From the NCBI GenBank assembly GCA_036172665.1, contig JAYKNF010000013.1, forward strand, positions 3,782,001 through 3,846,000: a stretch of DNA of 64,000 nucleotides. Direction: 5' to 3'. This document shows positions 1 to 13,096 of this stretch, in pieces. A program made the position numbers and the translations under genes. The notes beneath the pieces are model-generated. The model saw nothing but the letters and a program-made list of their open reading frames with translations, did not search any database and was not told the origin of the DNA. This stretch comes from Prosopocoilus inquinatus (lineage: Eukaryota; Arthropoda; Insecta; Coleoptera; Lucanidae). Position 1 is the stretch's first letter. The number at the start of each line of letters is the position of its first letter.

Positions 1-149
1 AGCTGGAAATAGTTTTAAACGAAACAACACGCATTAGCGTTGATCCTGTGATGTATCTAATCGATCCTTACTCATCTATCATGTTATGTAGCGTTTCGAT
101 GGACTCCAGTAACTTTGATGTGAGATACGAAATTTTCGGACGCAGCAGA
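1..149. repeat. Reference monomer (defines the phase used here)
   Basis: This is the first complete unit, taken to start at AGCTGGAAAT. Along the monomer: a T/A-rich start (AGTTTTAAACGAAAC), then ACACGTATTAGCGTTG at about 28-43, the ClaI-type site ATCGAT at about 60-65, and a variable segment at about 66-91. Next come a near-invariant GATGGACTCCAGTAA at about 98-112 and a variable 3' third ending GGACGCAGCAGA. A majority-rule consensus I wrote by eye has 60 G+C in 149 (40%), with 28 C, 32 G and 8 CpG. There are no long A-tracts and no strong internal palindrome beyond ATCGAT and TTTAAA. This copy carries the variants GTTGATCCTG and ATGTTATGTAGCG, which mark the first monomer of the 10-monomer module. 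Confidence 0.9.
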
Positions 150-1488
150 AGCTGGAAATAGTTTTAAACGAAACAACACGTATTAGCGTTGTTCCTGTGA
201 TGTATCTAATCGATCCTTACTCATCTATCAAGTTATTTGACGTTTGGATGGACTCCAGTAACTCTGATGTGAGATAAAAAGTTTACGGACGCAGCAGAAG
301 CTGGAAATAGTTTTGAACGAAACAACACGTATTAGCGTTGTTCCTGTGATGTATCTAATCGATCCTTACTTATCTACTATGTTGTTTGACGTTTCGATGG
401 ACTCCAGTAACTATGATGTGAGATACGAAATTTTCGGACGCAGCGGAAGCTGGAAATAGTTTTAAATGAAACAACACGCATTAGCGTTGTTCCTGTGATG
501 TATCTAAACGATCCTTACTTATCTAACATGTTATTTGACGTTTGGATGGACTCCAGTGAGTCTGATGTGAAATACAAAGTTTTTGGACGCAGCAGGAGCT
601 GGAAATAGTTTTAAACGAAACAACACGTATTAGCGTTGTTCCTGTGATGTATCTAATCGATCCTTACTCATCTATCATGTTATTTGGCGTTTCGATGGAC
701 TCCAGTAACTTTGATGTGAGTTACGAAGTTCTCGGACGCAGCTGAAGCTAGAAATAGTTTTAAACGAAACAACACGCATTAGCGTTGTTCCTGTGATGTA
801 TCTAATCGATCCTTACTTATATATCATGTTATTTGACGTTTGGATGGACTCCAGTAACCCTGATGTGAGATACGAAGTTCTCGGACGCAGCAGAAGCTGG
901 AAATAGTTTTAAACGAAACAACACGTATTAGCGTTGCCCTGTGATGTATCTAATCGATCCTTACTCATCTATCATGTTATTTGGCGTTTCGATGGACTCC
1001 AGTAACTTTGATGTGAGATACGAAGTTCTCGGACGCAGCTGAAGCTAGAAATAGTTTTAAAGGAAACAACACGCATTAGCGTTGTTCCTGTTATGTATCT
1101 AATCGATCCTTACTTATATATCATGTTATTTGACGTTTAGATGGACTCCAGTAACCCTGATGTGAGATACGAAGTTCTCGGACGCAGCAGAAGCTGGAAA
1201 TAGTTTTAAACGAAACAACACGTATTAGCGTTGCCCTGTGATGTATCTAATCGATCCTTACTCGTCTAACATGTTATTTGGCGTTTCGATGGACTCCAGT
1301 AACTTTGATGTGAGATACGAAGTTCTCGGACGCAGCTGAAGCTAGAAATAGTTTTAAACGAAACAACACGCATTAGCGTTGTTCCTGTGATGTATCTAAT
1401 CGATCCTTACTGATCTATCATGTTATTTGACGTTTGGATGGACTCCAGTAACCCTGATGTGAGATACGACGTTTTCGGACGCAGCAGA
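1..1488. repeat. 10-monomer higher-order module, copy 1
   Basis: Ten monomers in a fixed order, A to J. A has GTTGATCCTG. B has ATCAAGTTATTTG and GATAAAAAG. C has CTATGATG and GCGGAAGCTGG. D has AAACGATCC and CTAACATG. E has CTTTGATGTGAGTTAC and GCTGAAGCTAG. F has TTATATATC and AACCCTG. G has GTTGCCCTG. H has TTATATATC and TTTAGATGG. I has GTTGCCCTG. J has CTGATCTATC. The length 1488 equals 10 x 149 minus two single-base losses, in G and I. This copy shares CTCGTCTAAC with the copy at 6550 and CTGTTATG with the copy at 10864. Identity to the other copies ends near 1467, where J switches to GACGTTTTCGG. Confidence 0.88.
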
Positions 1489-2978
1489 AGCTGGAAATAG
1501 TTTTAAACGAAACAACACGCATTAGCGATGTTCCTGTGATGTATCTAATCGATCCTTACTCATCTATCATGTTATTTTACGTTTGGATGGACTCCAGTAA
1601 CTCTGATGTGAGATACAAAGTTTTTGGACGCAGCAGAAGCTGGAAATAGTTTTGAACGAAACAACACGTATTAGCGTTGTTCCTGTGATGTATCTAATCG
1701 ATCCTTACTTAGCTACTATGTTATTTGACGTTTCGATGGACTCCAGTAACTCTAATGTGAGTTACGAAATTTTCGGACGCAGCAGCAGCTGGAAATAGTT
1801 TTTAACGAAACAACACATATTAGCGTTGTTCCTGTGATGTATCTAATCGATCCTTACTCATCTATCATGTTATTTGACGTTTGGACGGACTCCAGTAACT
1901 CTGATGTGAGATACAAAGTTCTCGGACGCAGCAGAAGCTGGAAATAGTTTTGAACGAAGCAACACGTATTAACGTTGTTCCTGTGATGTATCTAAACGAT
2001 CCTTACTTATCTAACATATTATATGACGTTTGGATGGACTCCAGTAAGTCTGATGTGAGATACAAAGTTTTTGGACGCAGCAGCAGCTGGAAATAGTTTT
2101 AAACGAAACAACACGTATTAGCGTTATTCCTGTGCTGTATCTAATCGATCCTAACTTATCTATCATGTTATTTGACGTTTCGATGGACTCCAGTAACTCT
2201 GATGTGAGATACGACGTTTTCGGACGCAGCAGAAGCTGGAAATAGTTTTAAACGAAACAACACATATTAGCGTTGTTCCTGTGATGTATCTAATCGATCC
2301 TTACTCATCTATCATGTTATTTGACGTTTGGACGGACTCCAGTAACTCTGATGTGAGATACAAAGTTCTCGGACACTGCAGAAGCTGGAAATAGTTTTGA
2401 AAGAAACAGCACGTATTAGCGTTGTTCCTGTGATGTATCTAAACGATCCTTACTTATCTAACATGTTATTTGACGTTTGGATGGACTCCAGTAACTCTAA
2501 TGTGAGATACGAAATTTTCGGACGCAGCAGCAGCTGGAAATAGTTTTAAACGAAACAACACGCATTAGCGTTGTTCCTGTGATGTATCTAATCGATCCTT
2601 ACTCATCTCTCATGTTATTTGGCATTTCGATGGACTCCAGTAACTTTGATGTGAGTTACGAAGTTCTCGGACGCAGCTGAAGCTAGAAATAGTTTTAAAC
2701 GAAACAACACGCATTAGCGTTGTTCCTGTGATGTATCTAATCGATCCTTACTCATCTATCATGTTACTTGGCGTTTCGATGGACTCCAGTAACGTTGATG
2801 TGAGATACGAAGTTCTCGGACGCAGCTGAAGCTAGAAATAGTTTTAAACGAAACAACACGTATTAGCGTTGTTCCTGTGATGTATCTAATCGATCCTTAC
2901 TCATCTATCAAGTTATTTGACGTTTGGATGGACTCCAGTAACTCTGATGTGAGATACAATGTTTACGGACGCAGCAGA

Positions 2979-5900
2979 AGCTGGAAATAGTTTTGAACGA
3001 AACAACACGTATTAGCGTTGTTCCTGTGATGTATCTAATCGATCCTTACTTATCTACTATGCTATTTGACGTTTCGATGGACTCCAGTAACTATGATGTG
3101 AGATACGAAATTTCCGGACGCCGCAGAAGCTGGAAATAGTTTTAAACGAAACAACACGCATTAGCGTTGTTCCTGTGATGTATCTAATCGATCCTTACTC
3201 ATCTCTCATGTTATTTGGCGTTTCGATGGACTCCAGTAACTTTAATGTGAGTTACGAAGTTCTCGGACGCAGCTGAAGCTAGAAATAGTTTTAAAGGAAA
3301 CAATACGCATTAGCGTTGTCCCTGTGATGTATCCAATCGATCCTTACTCATCTATCATGTTATTTGGCGTTTCGATAGACTCCAGTAACTTTGATGTGAG
3401 ATACGAAGTTCTCGGACGCAGCTGAAGCTAGAAATAGTTTTAAAGGAAACAACACGCATTAGCGTTGTTCCTGTGATGTATCTAATCAATCCTTACTCAT
3501 CTATCATGTTATTTGGCGTTTCGATGGACTCCAGTAACTTTGATGTGATATACAAAGTTTTTGGACGCAGCAGAAGCTGGAGGTAGTTTTGAACGAAACA
3601 ACACGTATTAGCGTTGTTCCTGTGATGTATCTAATCGATCCTTACTTAGCTACTATGTTATTTGACGTTTCGATGGACTCCAGTAACTCTAATGTGAGAT
3701 ACGAAATTTTCGGACGCAACAGCAGCTGGAAATAGTTTTAAACGAAACAACACATATTAGCGTTATTCCTGTGATGTATCTAATCGATCCTTACTCATCT
3801 ATCATGTTATTTGGCGTTTCGATGGACTCCAGTAACTCTGATGTGAGATACAAAATTCTCGGACGCAGCAGAAGCTGGAAATAGTTTTGAACGAAACAAC
3901 ACGTATTAGCGTTGTTCCTGTGATGTATCTAAACGATCCTTATTTATCTAACATGTTATTTGACGTTTGGATGGACTCCAGTAAGTCTGATGTGAGATAC
4001 AAAGTTTTTGGACGCAGCAGGAGCTGGAAATAGTTTTAAACGAAACAACACGTATTAGCGTTGTTCCTGTGCTGTATCTAATCGATCCTTACTTATCTAT
4101 CATGTTATTTGACGTTTCGATGGACTCCAGTAACTCTGATGTGAGATACGACGTTTTCGGACGCAGCAGAAGCTGGAAATAGTTTTAAACGAAACAACAC
4201 GTATTAGCGTTGTTCCTGTGATGTATCTAATCGATCCTTTCTCATCTATTATGTTGTTTGACGTTTGGATGGACACCAGTAACTCTGATGTGAGATACGA
4301 AGTTCTCGGACGCAGCAGAAGCTGGAAATAGTTTTAAACGAAACAACACGCATTAGCGTTGTTCCTGCGATGTATCTAATCGATCCTTACTCATCTATCA
4401 TGTTATTTGGCGTTTCGATGGACTCCAGTAACTTTGATGTGAGATACGACGTTTTCGGACGCAGCAGAAGCTGGAAATAGTTTTAAACGAAACAACACGC
4501 ATTAGCGATGTTCCTGTGATGTATCTAATCGATCCTTACTCATCTATCATGTTATTTTACGTTTGGATGGACTCCAGTAACTCTGATGTGAGATACGACG
4601 TTTTCGGACGCAGCAGAAGCTGGAAATAGTTTTGAACGAAACAACACGTATTAGCGTTGTTCCTGTGATGTATCTAAACGATCCTTATTTATCTAACATG
4701 TTATTTGACGTTTGGATGGACTCCAGTAAGTCTGATGTGAGATACAAAGTTTTTGGACGCAGCAGGAGCTAGAAATAGTTTTAAACGAAACAACAAGTAT
4801 TATCGTTGTTATTGTGATGTATCTAATCGATCCTTACTCATCTATCATGTTATTTGGCGTTTCGATGGACTCCAGTAACTTTGATGTGAGTTACGAAGTT
4901 CTCGGACGCAGCTGAAGCTAGAAATAGTTTTAAACGAAACAACACGCATTAGCGTTGTTCCTGTGATGTATCTAATCGATCCTTACTTAGCTACTATGTT
5001 ATTTGACGTTTCGATGGACTCCAGTAACTCTAATGTGAGATACGAAATTTTCGGACGCAGCAGCAGCTGGAAAAAGTTTTAAGCGAAACAACACATATTA
5101 GCGTTGTTCCTGTGGTGTACCTAATCGATCCTTACTCATCTATCATGCTATTTGACGTTTGGACGGACTCCAGTAACTCTGATGTGAGATACGACGTTTT
5201 CGGACGCAGCAGAAGCTGGAAATAGTTTTAAACGAAATAACACGCATTAGCGATGTTCCTGTGATGTATCTAATCGATCCTTACTCATCTATCATGTTAT
5301 TTTACGTTTGGATGGACTCCAGTAACTCTGATGTGAGATACAAAGTTTTTGGACGCAGCAGAAGCTGGAAATAGTTTTGAACGAAACAACACGTATTAGC
5401 GTTGTTCCTGTGATGTATCTAATCGATCCTTACTTAGCTACTATATTTGACGTTTCGATGGACTCCAGTAACTCTGATGTGAGATACAAAGTTTTCGGAC
5501 GCAGCAGAAGCTGGAAATAGTTTTGAACGAAACAACACGTATTAACGTTGTTCCTGTGATGTATCTAAGCGATCCTTACTTATCTATTATGTTATTTGAC
5601 GTTTCGATGGACTCCAGTAACTTTGATGTGAGATACGAAGTTCTCGGACGCAGCTGAAGCTAGAAATAGTTTTAAACGAAACAACAAGTATTATCGTTGT
5701 TATTGTGATGTATCTAATCGATCCTTACTCATCTATCATGTTATTTGGCGTTTCGATGGACTCCAGTAACTTTGATGTGAGTTACGAAGTTCTCGGACGC
5801 AGCTGAAGCTAGAAATAGTTTTAAACGAAACAACACGCATTAGCGTTGTTCCTGTGATGTATCTAATCGATCCTTACTTATATATCATGTTATTTGACAT

Positions 5901-7500
5901 TTGGATGGACTCCAGTAACCCTGATGTGAGATACGAAGTTCTCGGACGCAGCAGAAGCTGGAAATAGTTTTAAACGAAACAACACGTATTAGCGTTGCCC
6001 TGTGATGTATCTAATCGATCCTTACTCATCTATCATGTTATTTGGCGTTTCGATGGACTCCAGCAACTTTGATGTGAGATACGAAGTTCTCGGACGCAGC
6101 TGAAGCTAGAAATAGTTTTAAAGGAAACAACACGCATTAGCGTTGTTCCTGTGATGTATCTAATCGATCCTTACTTATATATCATGTTATTTGACGTTTA
6201 GATGGACTCCAGTAACCCTGATGTGAGATACGAAGTTCTCGGACGCAGCAGAAGCTGGAAATAGTTTTAAACGAAACAACACGTATTAGCGTTGCCCTGT
6301 GATGTATCTAATCGATCCTTACTCATCTAACATGTTATTTGGCGTTTCGATGGACTCCAGTAACTTTGATGTGAGATACGAAGTTCTCGGACGCAGCTGA
6401 AGCTAGAAATAGTTTTAAACGAAACAACACGCATTAGCGTTGTTCCTGTGATGTATCTAATCGATCCTTACTGATCTATCATGTTATTTGACGTTTGGAT
6501 GGACTCCAGTAACCCTGATGTGAGATACGAAGTTCTCGGACGCAGCAGAAGCTGGAAATAGTTTTAAACGAAACAACACGCATTAGCGTTGATCCTGTGA
6601 TGTATCTAATCGATCCTTACTCATCTATCATGTTATGTAGCGTTTCGATGGACTCCAGTAACTTTGATGTGAGATACGAAATTTTCGGACGCAGCAGAAG
6701 CTGGAAATAGTTTTAAACGAAACAACACGTATTAGCGTTGTTCCTGTGATGTATCTAATCGATCCTTACTCATCTATCAAGTTATTTGACGTTTGGATGG
6801 ACTCCAGTAACTCTGATGTGAGATAAAAAGTTTACGGACGCAGCAGAAGCTGGAAATAGTTTTGAACGAAACAACACGTATTAGCGTTGTTCCTGTGATG
6901 TATCTAATCGATCCTTACTTATCTACTATGTTATTTGACGTTTCGATGGACTCCAGTAACTATGATGTGAGATACGAAATTTTCGGACGCAGCGGAAGCT
7001 GGAAATAGTTTTAAATGAAACAACACGCATTAGCGTTGTTCCTGTGATGTATCTAAACGATCCTTACTTATCTAACATGTTATTTGACGTTTGGATGGAC
7101 TCCAGTGAGTCTGATGTGAGATACAAAGTTTTTGGACGCAGCAGGAGCTGGAAATAGTTTTAAACGAAACAACACGTATTAGCGTTGTTCCTGTGATGTA
7201 TCTAATCGATCCTTACTCATCTATCATGTTATTTGGCGTTTCGATGGACTCCAGTAACTTTGATGTGAGTTACGAAGTTCTCGGACGCAGCTGAAGCTAG
7301 AAATAGTTTTAAACGAAACAACACGCATTAGCGTTGTTCCTGTGATGTATCTAATCGATCCTTACTTATATATCATGTTATTTGACGTTTGGATGGACTC
7401 CAGTAACCCTGATGTGAGATACGAAGTTCTCGGACGCAGCAGAAGCTGGAAATAGTTTTAAACGAAACAACACGTATTAGCGTTGCCCTGTGATGTATCT
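2979..7500. repeat. Long dispersed duplication, left copy (offset 10,118 bp)
   Basis: From 2979 the order and details of the monomers match those starting at 13097. Rare shared markers are TCCGGACGCCGCAG at 3113 and 13231, ATGTTGTTTG at 4251 and 14369, and the 10-mer start at 6550 and 16668. All three give exactly 10,118 bp, which is 68 monomers minus 14 bp. Only isolated substitutions were noticed between the copies, such as ACTATGCTATTTG here and ACTATGTTATTTG there. The match ends near 7500/17618, where the right copy switches to CTAAGCGATCC. Confidence 0.82.
5363..5508. repeat. 146 bp monomer class (3 bp deletion), representative copy
   Basis: This monomer reads TTAGCTACTATATTTGACG where its full-length sister class reads TTAGCTACTATGTTATTTG, so 3 bp are missing. 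The same deletion recurs near 9751, 15561, 21811, 27615, 31041, 35361, 38331, 41459, 46071, 51425, 52321, 61051 and 61941. It therefore arose once and spread by block amplification. It usually sits just before a monomer with GTATTAACGTTG and CTAAGCGATCC, which shows that neighbour order is inherited. These losses account for the odd lengths of the larger repeat periods. Confidence 0.85.
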
Positions 7501-8037
7501 AATCGATCCTTACTCATCTATCATGTTATTTGGCGTTTCGATGGACTCCAGCAACTTTGATGTGAGATACGAAGTTCTCGGACGCAGCTGAAGCTAGAAA
7601 TAGTTTTAAAGGAAACAACACGCATTAGCGTTGTTCCTGTGATGTATCTAATCGATCCTTACTTATATATCATGTTATTTGACGTTTAGATGGACTCCAG
7701 TAACCCTGATGTGAGATACGAAGTTCTCGGACGCAGCAGAAGCTGGAAATAGTTTTAAACGAAACAACACGTATTAGCGTTGCCCTGTGATGTATCTAAT
7801 CGATCCTTACTCGTCTAACATGTTATTTGGCGTTTCGATGGACTCCAGTAACTTTGATGTGAGATACGAAGTTCTCGGACGCAGCTGAAGCTAGAAATAG
7901 TTTTAAACGAAACAACACGCATTAGCGTTGTTCCTGTGATGTATCTAATCGATCCTTACTGATCTATCATGTTATTTGACGTTTGGATGGACTCCAGTAA
8001 CCCTGATGTGAGATACGAAGTTCTCGGACGCAGCAGA
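6550..8037. repeat. 10-monomer higher-order module, copy 2
   Basis: This is a complete A-J module of 1488 bp beginning with the GTTGATCCTG monomer. It is offset 6549 bp from copy 1 and shares its rare CTCGTCTAAC variant in monomer I (1261 and 7810). It is followed directly by another module start at 8038, so this is the one place in the window where two module starts are exactly one 1488 bp unit apart with the second at least half complete. Confidence 0.88.
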
Positions 8038-8872
8038 AGCTGGAAATAGTTTTAAACGAAACAACACGCATTAGCGTTGATCCTGTGATGTATCTAATCG
8101 ATCCTTACTCATCTATCATGTTATGTAGCGTTTCGATGGACTCCAGTAACTTTGATGTGAGATACGAAATTTTCGGACGCAGCAGAAGCTGGAAATAGTT
8201 TTAAACGAAACAACACGTATTAGCGTTGTTCCTGTGATGTATCTAATCGATCCTTACTCATCTATCAAGTTATTTGACGTTTGGATGGACTCCAGTAACT
8301 CTGATGTGAGATAAAAAGTTTACGGACGCAGCAGAAGCTGGAAATAGTTTTGAACGAAACAACACGTATTAGCGTTGTTCCTGTGATGTATCTAATCGAT
8401 TCTTACTTATCTACTATGTTATTTGACGTTTCGATGGACTCCAGTAACTATGATGTGAGATACGAAATTTTCGGACGCAGCGGAAGCTGGAAATAGTTTT
8501 AAATGAAACAACACGCATTAGCGTTGTTCCTGTGATGTATCTAAACGATCCTTACTTATCTAACATGTTATTTGACGTTTGGATGGACTCCAGTAAGTCT
8601 GATGTGAGATACAAAGTTTTTGGACGCAGCAGGAGCTGGAAATAGTTTTAAACGAAACAACACGTATTAGCGTTGTTCCTGTGATGTATCTAATCGATCC
8701 TTACTCATCTATCATGTTATTTGGCGTTTCGATGGACTCCAGTAACTTTGATGTGAGTTACGAAGTTCTCGGACGCAGCTGAAGCTAGAAATAGTTTTAA
8801 ACGAAACAACACGCATTAGCGTTGTTCCTGTGATGTATCTAATCGATCCTTACTTATATATCATGTTATTTG
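8038..8872. repeat. 10-monomer module, partial copy (A to part of F)
   Basis: It starts with the GTTGATCCTG monomer and follows the module order through E and into F (TTATATATC). It then switches at about 8872 to a monomer with AACTCTGATG and GACGTTTTCGG. The switch is the junction between the two 4314 bp tandem copies, so the module was cut by that duplication rather than by a separate deletion. Confidence 0.8.
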
Positions 8873-10863
8873 ACGTTTGGATGGACTCCAGTAACTCTGA
8901 TGTGAGATACGACGTTTTCGGACGCAGCAGAAGCTGGAAATAGTTTTGAACGAAACAACACGTATTAGCGTTGTTCCTGTGATGTATCTAAACGATCCTT
9001 ATTTATCTAACATGTTATTTGACGTTTGGATGGACTCCAGTAAGTCTGATGTGAGATACAAAGTTTTTGGACGCAGCAGGAGCTAGAAATAGTTTTAAAC
9101 GAAACAACAAGTATTATCGTTGTTATTGTGATGTATCTAATCGATCCTTACTCATCTATCATGTTATTTGGCGTTTCGATGGACTCCAGTAACTTTGATG
9201 TGAGTTACGAAGTTCTCGGACGCAGCTGAAGCTAGAAATAGTTTTAAACGAAACAACACGCATTAGCGTTGTTCCTGTGATGTATCTAATCGATCCTTAC
9301 TTAGCTACTATGTTATTTGACGTTTCGATGGACTCCAGTTACTCTAATGTGAGATACGAAATTTTCGGACGCAGCAGCAGCTGGAAATAGTTTTAAGCGA
9401 AACAACACATATTAGCGTTGTTCCTGTGGTGTACCTAATCGATCCTTACTCATCTATCATGCTATTTGACGTTTGGACGGACTCCAGTAACTCTGATGTG
9501 AGATACGACGTTTTCGGACGCAGCAGAAGCTGGAAATAGTTTTAAACGAAATAACACGCATTAGCGATGTTCCTGTGATGTATCTAATCGATCCTTACTC
9601 ATCTATCATGTTATTTTACGTTTGGATGGACTCCAGTAACTCTGATGTGAGATACAAAGTTTTTGGACGCAGCAGAAGCTGGAAATAGTTTTGAACGAAA
9701 CAACACGTATTAGCGTTGTTCCTGTGATGTATCTAATCGATCCTTACTTAGCTACTATATTTGACGTTTCGATGGACTCCAGTAACTCTGATGTGAGATA
9801 CAAAGTTTTCGGACGCAGCAGAAGCTGGAAATAGTTTTGAACGAAACAACACGTATTAACGTTGTTCCTGTGATGTATCTAAGCGATCCTTACTTATCTA
9901 TTATGTTATTTGACGTTTCGATGGACTCCAGTAACTTTGATGTGAGATACGAAGTTCTCGGACGCAGCTGAAGCTAGAAATAGTTTTAAACGAAACAACA
10001 AGTATTATCGTTGTTATTGTGATGTATCTAATCGATCCTTACTCATCTATCATGTTATTTGGCGTTTCGATGGACTCCAGTAACTTTGATGTGAGTTACG
10101 AAGTTCTCGGACGCAGCTGAAGCTAGAAATAGTTTTAAACGAAACAACACGCATTAGCGTTGTTCCTGTGATGTATCTAATCGATCCTTACTTATATATC
10201 ATGTTATTTGACGTTTGGATGGACTCCAGTAACCCTGATGTGAGATGCGAAGTTCTCGGACGCAGCAGAAGCTGGAAATAGTTTTAAACGAAACAACACG
10301 TATTAGCGTTGCCCTGTGATGTATCTAATCGATCCTTACTCATCTATCATGTTATTTGGCGTTTCGATGGACTCCAGTAACTTTGATGTGAGATACGAAG
10401 TTCTCGGACGCAGCTGAAGCTAGAAATAGTTTTAAAGGAAACAACACGCATTAGCGTTGTTCCTGTGATGTATCTAATCGATCCTTACTTATATATCATG
10501 TTATTTGACGTTTAGATGGACTCCAGTAACCCTGATGTGAGATACGAAGTTCTCGGACGCAGCAGAAGCTGGAAATAGTTTTAAACGAAACAACACGTAT
10601 TAGCGTTGCCCTGTGATGTATCTAATCGATCCTTACTCATCTAACATGTTATTTGGCGTTTCGATGGACTCCAGTAACTTTGATGTGAGATACGAAGTTC
10701 TCGGACGCAGCTGAAGCTAGAAATAGTTTTAAACGAAACAACACGCATTAGCGTTGTTCCTGTGATGTATCTAATCGATCCTTACTGATCTATCATGTTA
10801 TTTGACGTTTGGATGGACTCCAGTAACCCTGATGTGAGATACGAAGTTCTCGGACGCAGCAGA

Positions 10864-12351
10864 AGCTGGAAATAGTTTTAAACGAAACAACACGCATTAG
10901 CGTTGATCCTGTGATGTATCTAATCGATCCTTACTCATCTATCATGTTATGTAGCGTTTCGATGGACTCCAGTAACTTTGATGTGAGATACGAAATTTTC
11001 GGACGCAGCAGAAGCTGGAAATAGTTTTAAACGAAACAACACGTATTAGCGTTGTTCCTGTGATGTATCTAATCGATCCTTACTCATCTATCAAGTTATT
11101 TGACGTTTGGATGGACTCCAGTAACTCTGATGTGAGATAAAAAGTTTACGGACGCAGCAGAAGCTGGAAATAGTTTTGAACGAAACAACACGTATTAGCG
11201 TTGTTCCTGTGATGTATCTAATCGATCCTTACTTATCTACTATGTTATTTGACGTTTCGATGGACTCCAGTAACTATGATGTGAGATACGAAATTTTCGG
11301 ACGCAGCGGAAGCTGGAAATAGTTTTAAATGAAACAACACGCATTAGCGTTGTTCCTGTGATGTATCTAAACGATCCTTACTTATCTAACATGTTATTTG
11401 ACGTTTGGATGGACTCCAGTAAGTCTGATGTGAGATACAAAGTTTTTGGACGCAGCAGGAGCTGGAAATAGTTTTAAACGAAACAACACGTATTAGCGTT
11501 GTTCCTGTGATGTATCTAATCGATCCTTACTCATCTATCATGTTATTTGGCGTTTCGATGGACTCCAGTAACTTTGATGTGAGTTACGAAGTTCTCGGAC
11601 GCAGCTGAAGCTAGAAATAGTTTTAAACGAAACAACACGCATTAGCGTTGTTCCTGTGATGTATCTAATCGATCCTTACTTATATATCATGTTATTTGAC
11701 GTTTGGATGGACTCCAGTAACCCTGATGTGAGATACGAAGTTCTCGGACGCAGCAGAAGCTGGAAATAGTTTTAAACGAAACAACACGTATTAGCGTTGC
11801 CCTGTGATGTATCTAATCGATCCTTACTCATCTATCATGTTATTTGGCGTTTCGATGGACTCCAGTAACTTTGATGTGAGATACGAAGTTCTCGGACGCA
11901 GCTGAAGCTAGAAATAGTTTTAAAGGAAACAACACGCATTAGCGTTGTTCCTGTTATGTATCTAATCGATCCTTACTTATATATCATGTTATTTGACGTT
12001 TAGATGGACTCCAGTAACCCTGATGTGAGATACGAAGTTCTCGGACGCAGCAGAAGCTGGAAATAGTTTTAAACGAAACAACACGTATTAGCGTTGCCCT
12101 GTGATGTATCTAATCGATCCTTACTCATCTAACATGTTATTTGGCGTTTCGATGGACTCCAGTAACTTTGATGTGAGATGCGAAGATCTCGGACGCAGCT
12201 GAAGCTAGAAATAGTTTTAAACGAAACAACACGCATTAGCGTTGTTCCTGTGATGTATCTAATCGATCCTTACTGATCTATCATGTTATTTGACGTTTGG
12301 ATGGACTCCAGTAACCCTGATGTGAGATACGAAGTTCTCGGACGCAGCAGA
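10864..12351. repeat. 10-monomer higher-order module, copy 3
   Basis: This complete 1488 bp A-J module is inside the second 4314 bp copy. It shares CTGTTATGTATC in monomer H with module copy 1 (1090 and 11952) but not with copy 2, so copies 1 and 3 share an ancestry that copy 2 does not show at this site. Gene conversion between copies, or loss in copy 2, would explain the pattern. Confidence 0.85.
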
Positions 12352-12908
12352 AGCTGGAAATAGTTTTAAACGAAACAACACGCATTAGCGTTGATCCTGT
12401 GATGTATCTAATCGATCCTTACTCATCTATCATGTTATGTAGCGTTTCGATGGACTCCAGTAACTTTGATGTGAGATACGAAATTTTCGGACGCAGCAGA
12501 AGCTGGAAATAGTTTTAAACGAAACAACACGTATTAGCGTTGTTCCTGTGATGTATCTAATCGATCCTTACTCATCTATCAAGTTATTTGACGTTTGGAT
12601 GGACTCCAGTAACTCTGATGTGAGATAAAAAGTTTACGGACGCAGCAGAAGCTGGAAATAGTTTTGAACGAAACAACACGTATTAGCGTTGTTCCTGTGA
12701 TGTAACTAATCGATCCTTACTTATCTACTATGTTATTTGACGTTTCGATGGACTCCAGTAACTATGATGTGAGATACGAAATTTTCGGACGCAGCGGAAG
12801 CTGGAAATAGTTTTAAATGAAACAACACGCATTAGCGTTGTTCCTGTGATGTATCTAAACGATCCTTACTTATCTAACATGTTATTTGACGTTTGGATGG
12901 ACTCCAGT
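12352..12908. repeat. 10-monomer module, partial copy (A to D)
   Basis: It begins with the GTTGATCCTG monomer and continues through B, C and most of D before breaking off inside the conserved GGACTCCAGTAA stretch. One private change, GATGTAACTAATCG near 12701, separates C from other copies. It is followed by three monomers of the CTATGATG class (12909-13235) that lead into the 10,118 bp-offset duplicate. Confidence 0.78.
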
Positions 12909-13096
12909 AACTATGATGTGAGATAAATAGTTTACGGACGCAGCAGATGCTGGAAATAGTTTTGAACGAAACAACACGTATTAGCGTTGTTCCTGTGATG
13001 TATCTAATCGATCCTTACTTATCTACTATGTTATTTGACGTTTCGATGGACTCCAGTAACTATGATGTGAGATACGAAATTTTCGGACGCAGCGGA

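Larger units (their letters stand above)
4559..8872. repeat. 29-monomer tandem duplication (4314 bp period), copy 1
   Basis: The sequence from 4559 is repeated from 8873 at an offset of 4314 bp. Anchors are the monomer starts 4618/8932 and 6550/10864 and the 146 bp monomers near 5441/9755. The period equals 29 x 149 minus 7 bp, explained exactly by four 148 bp monomers and one 146 bp monomer inside it. The left limit is set by TTTTAC (4558) against TTTGAC (8872). The copy contains one full 10-monomer module (6550-8037) and the first part of another. Confidence 0.82.
8873..12908. repeat. 29-monomer tandem duplication, copy 2 (incomplete at right)
   Basis: This matches 4559-8594 at an offset of 4314 bp. 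It includes the AGTATTATCG monomers, the 146 bp monomer, a full 10-monomer module (10864-12351) and monomers A-D of the next. Identity stops near 12908, where CTATGATG and GATAAATAG replace the expected AAGTCTGATG. About 280 bp of the period is therefore missing at the right. Private changes include GATGCGAAG near 10245 and GATGCGAAGATC near 12178. Confidence 0.8.

Noticed and set aside
10..30. CENP-B box
   Set aside because: On the minus strand GTTTCGTTTAAAAC supplies the TTCG and one further matching A of the pattern, but the required CGGG half is missing. Other TTCG sites in the monomer fit no better.
50..70. RNA polymerase III B box (tRNA or SINE origin)
   Set aside because: TAATCGATCC resembles GGTTCGANNCC only after a one-base gap and lacks the leading GGTT. 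No A box is present upstream at normal spacing and there is no cloverleaf.
746..770. AGCTAGAAATAG is identical to part of the widely used single-guide RNA scaffold
   Set aside because: The match is 12 bases, which includes an artificial tetraloop in that scaffold. The flanking bases do not continue the scaffold and there is no nearby guide, Cas gene or vector sequence. It is a chance match.
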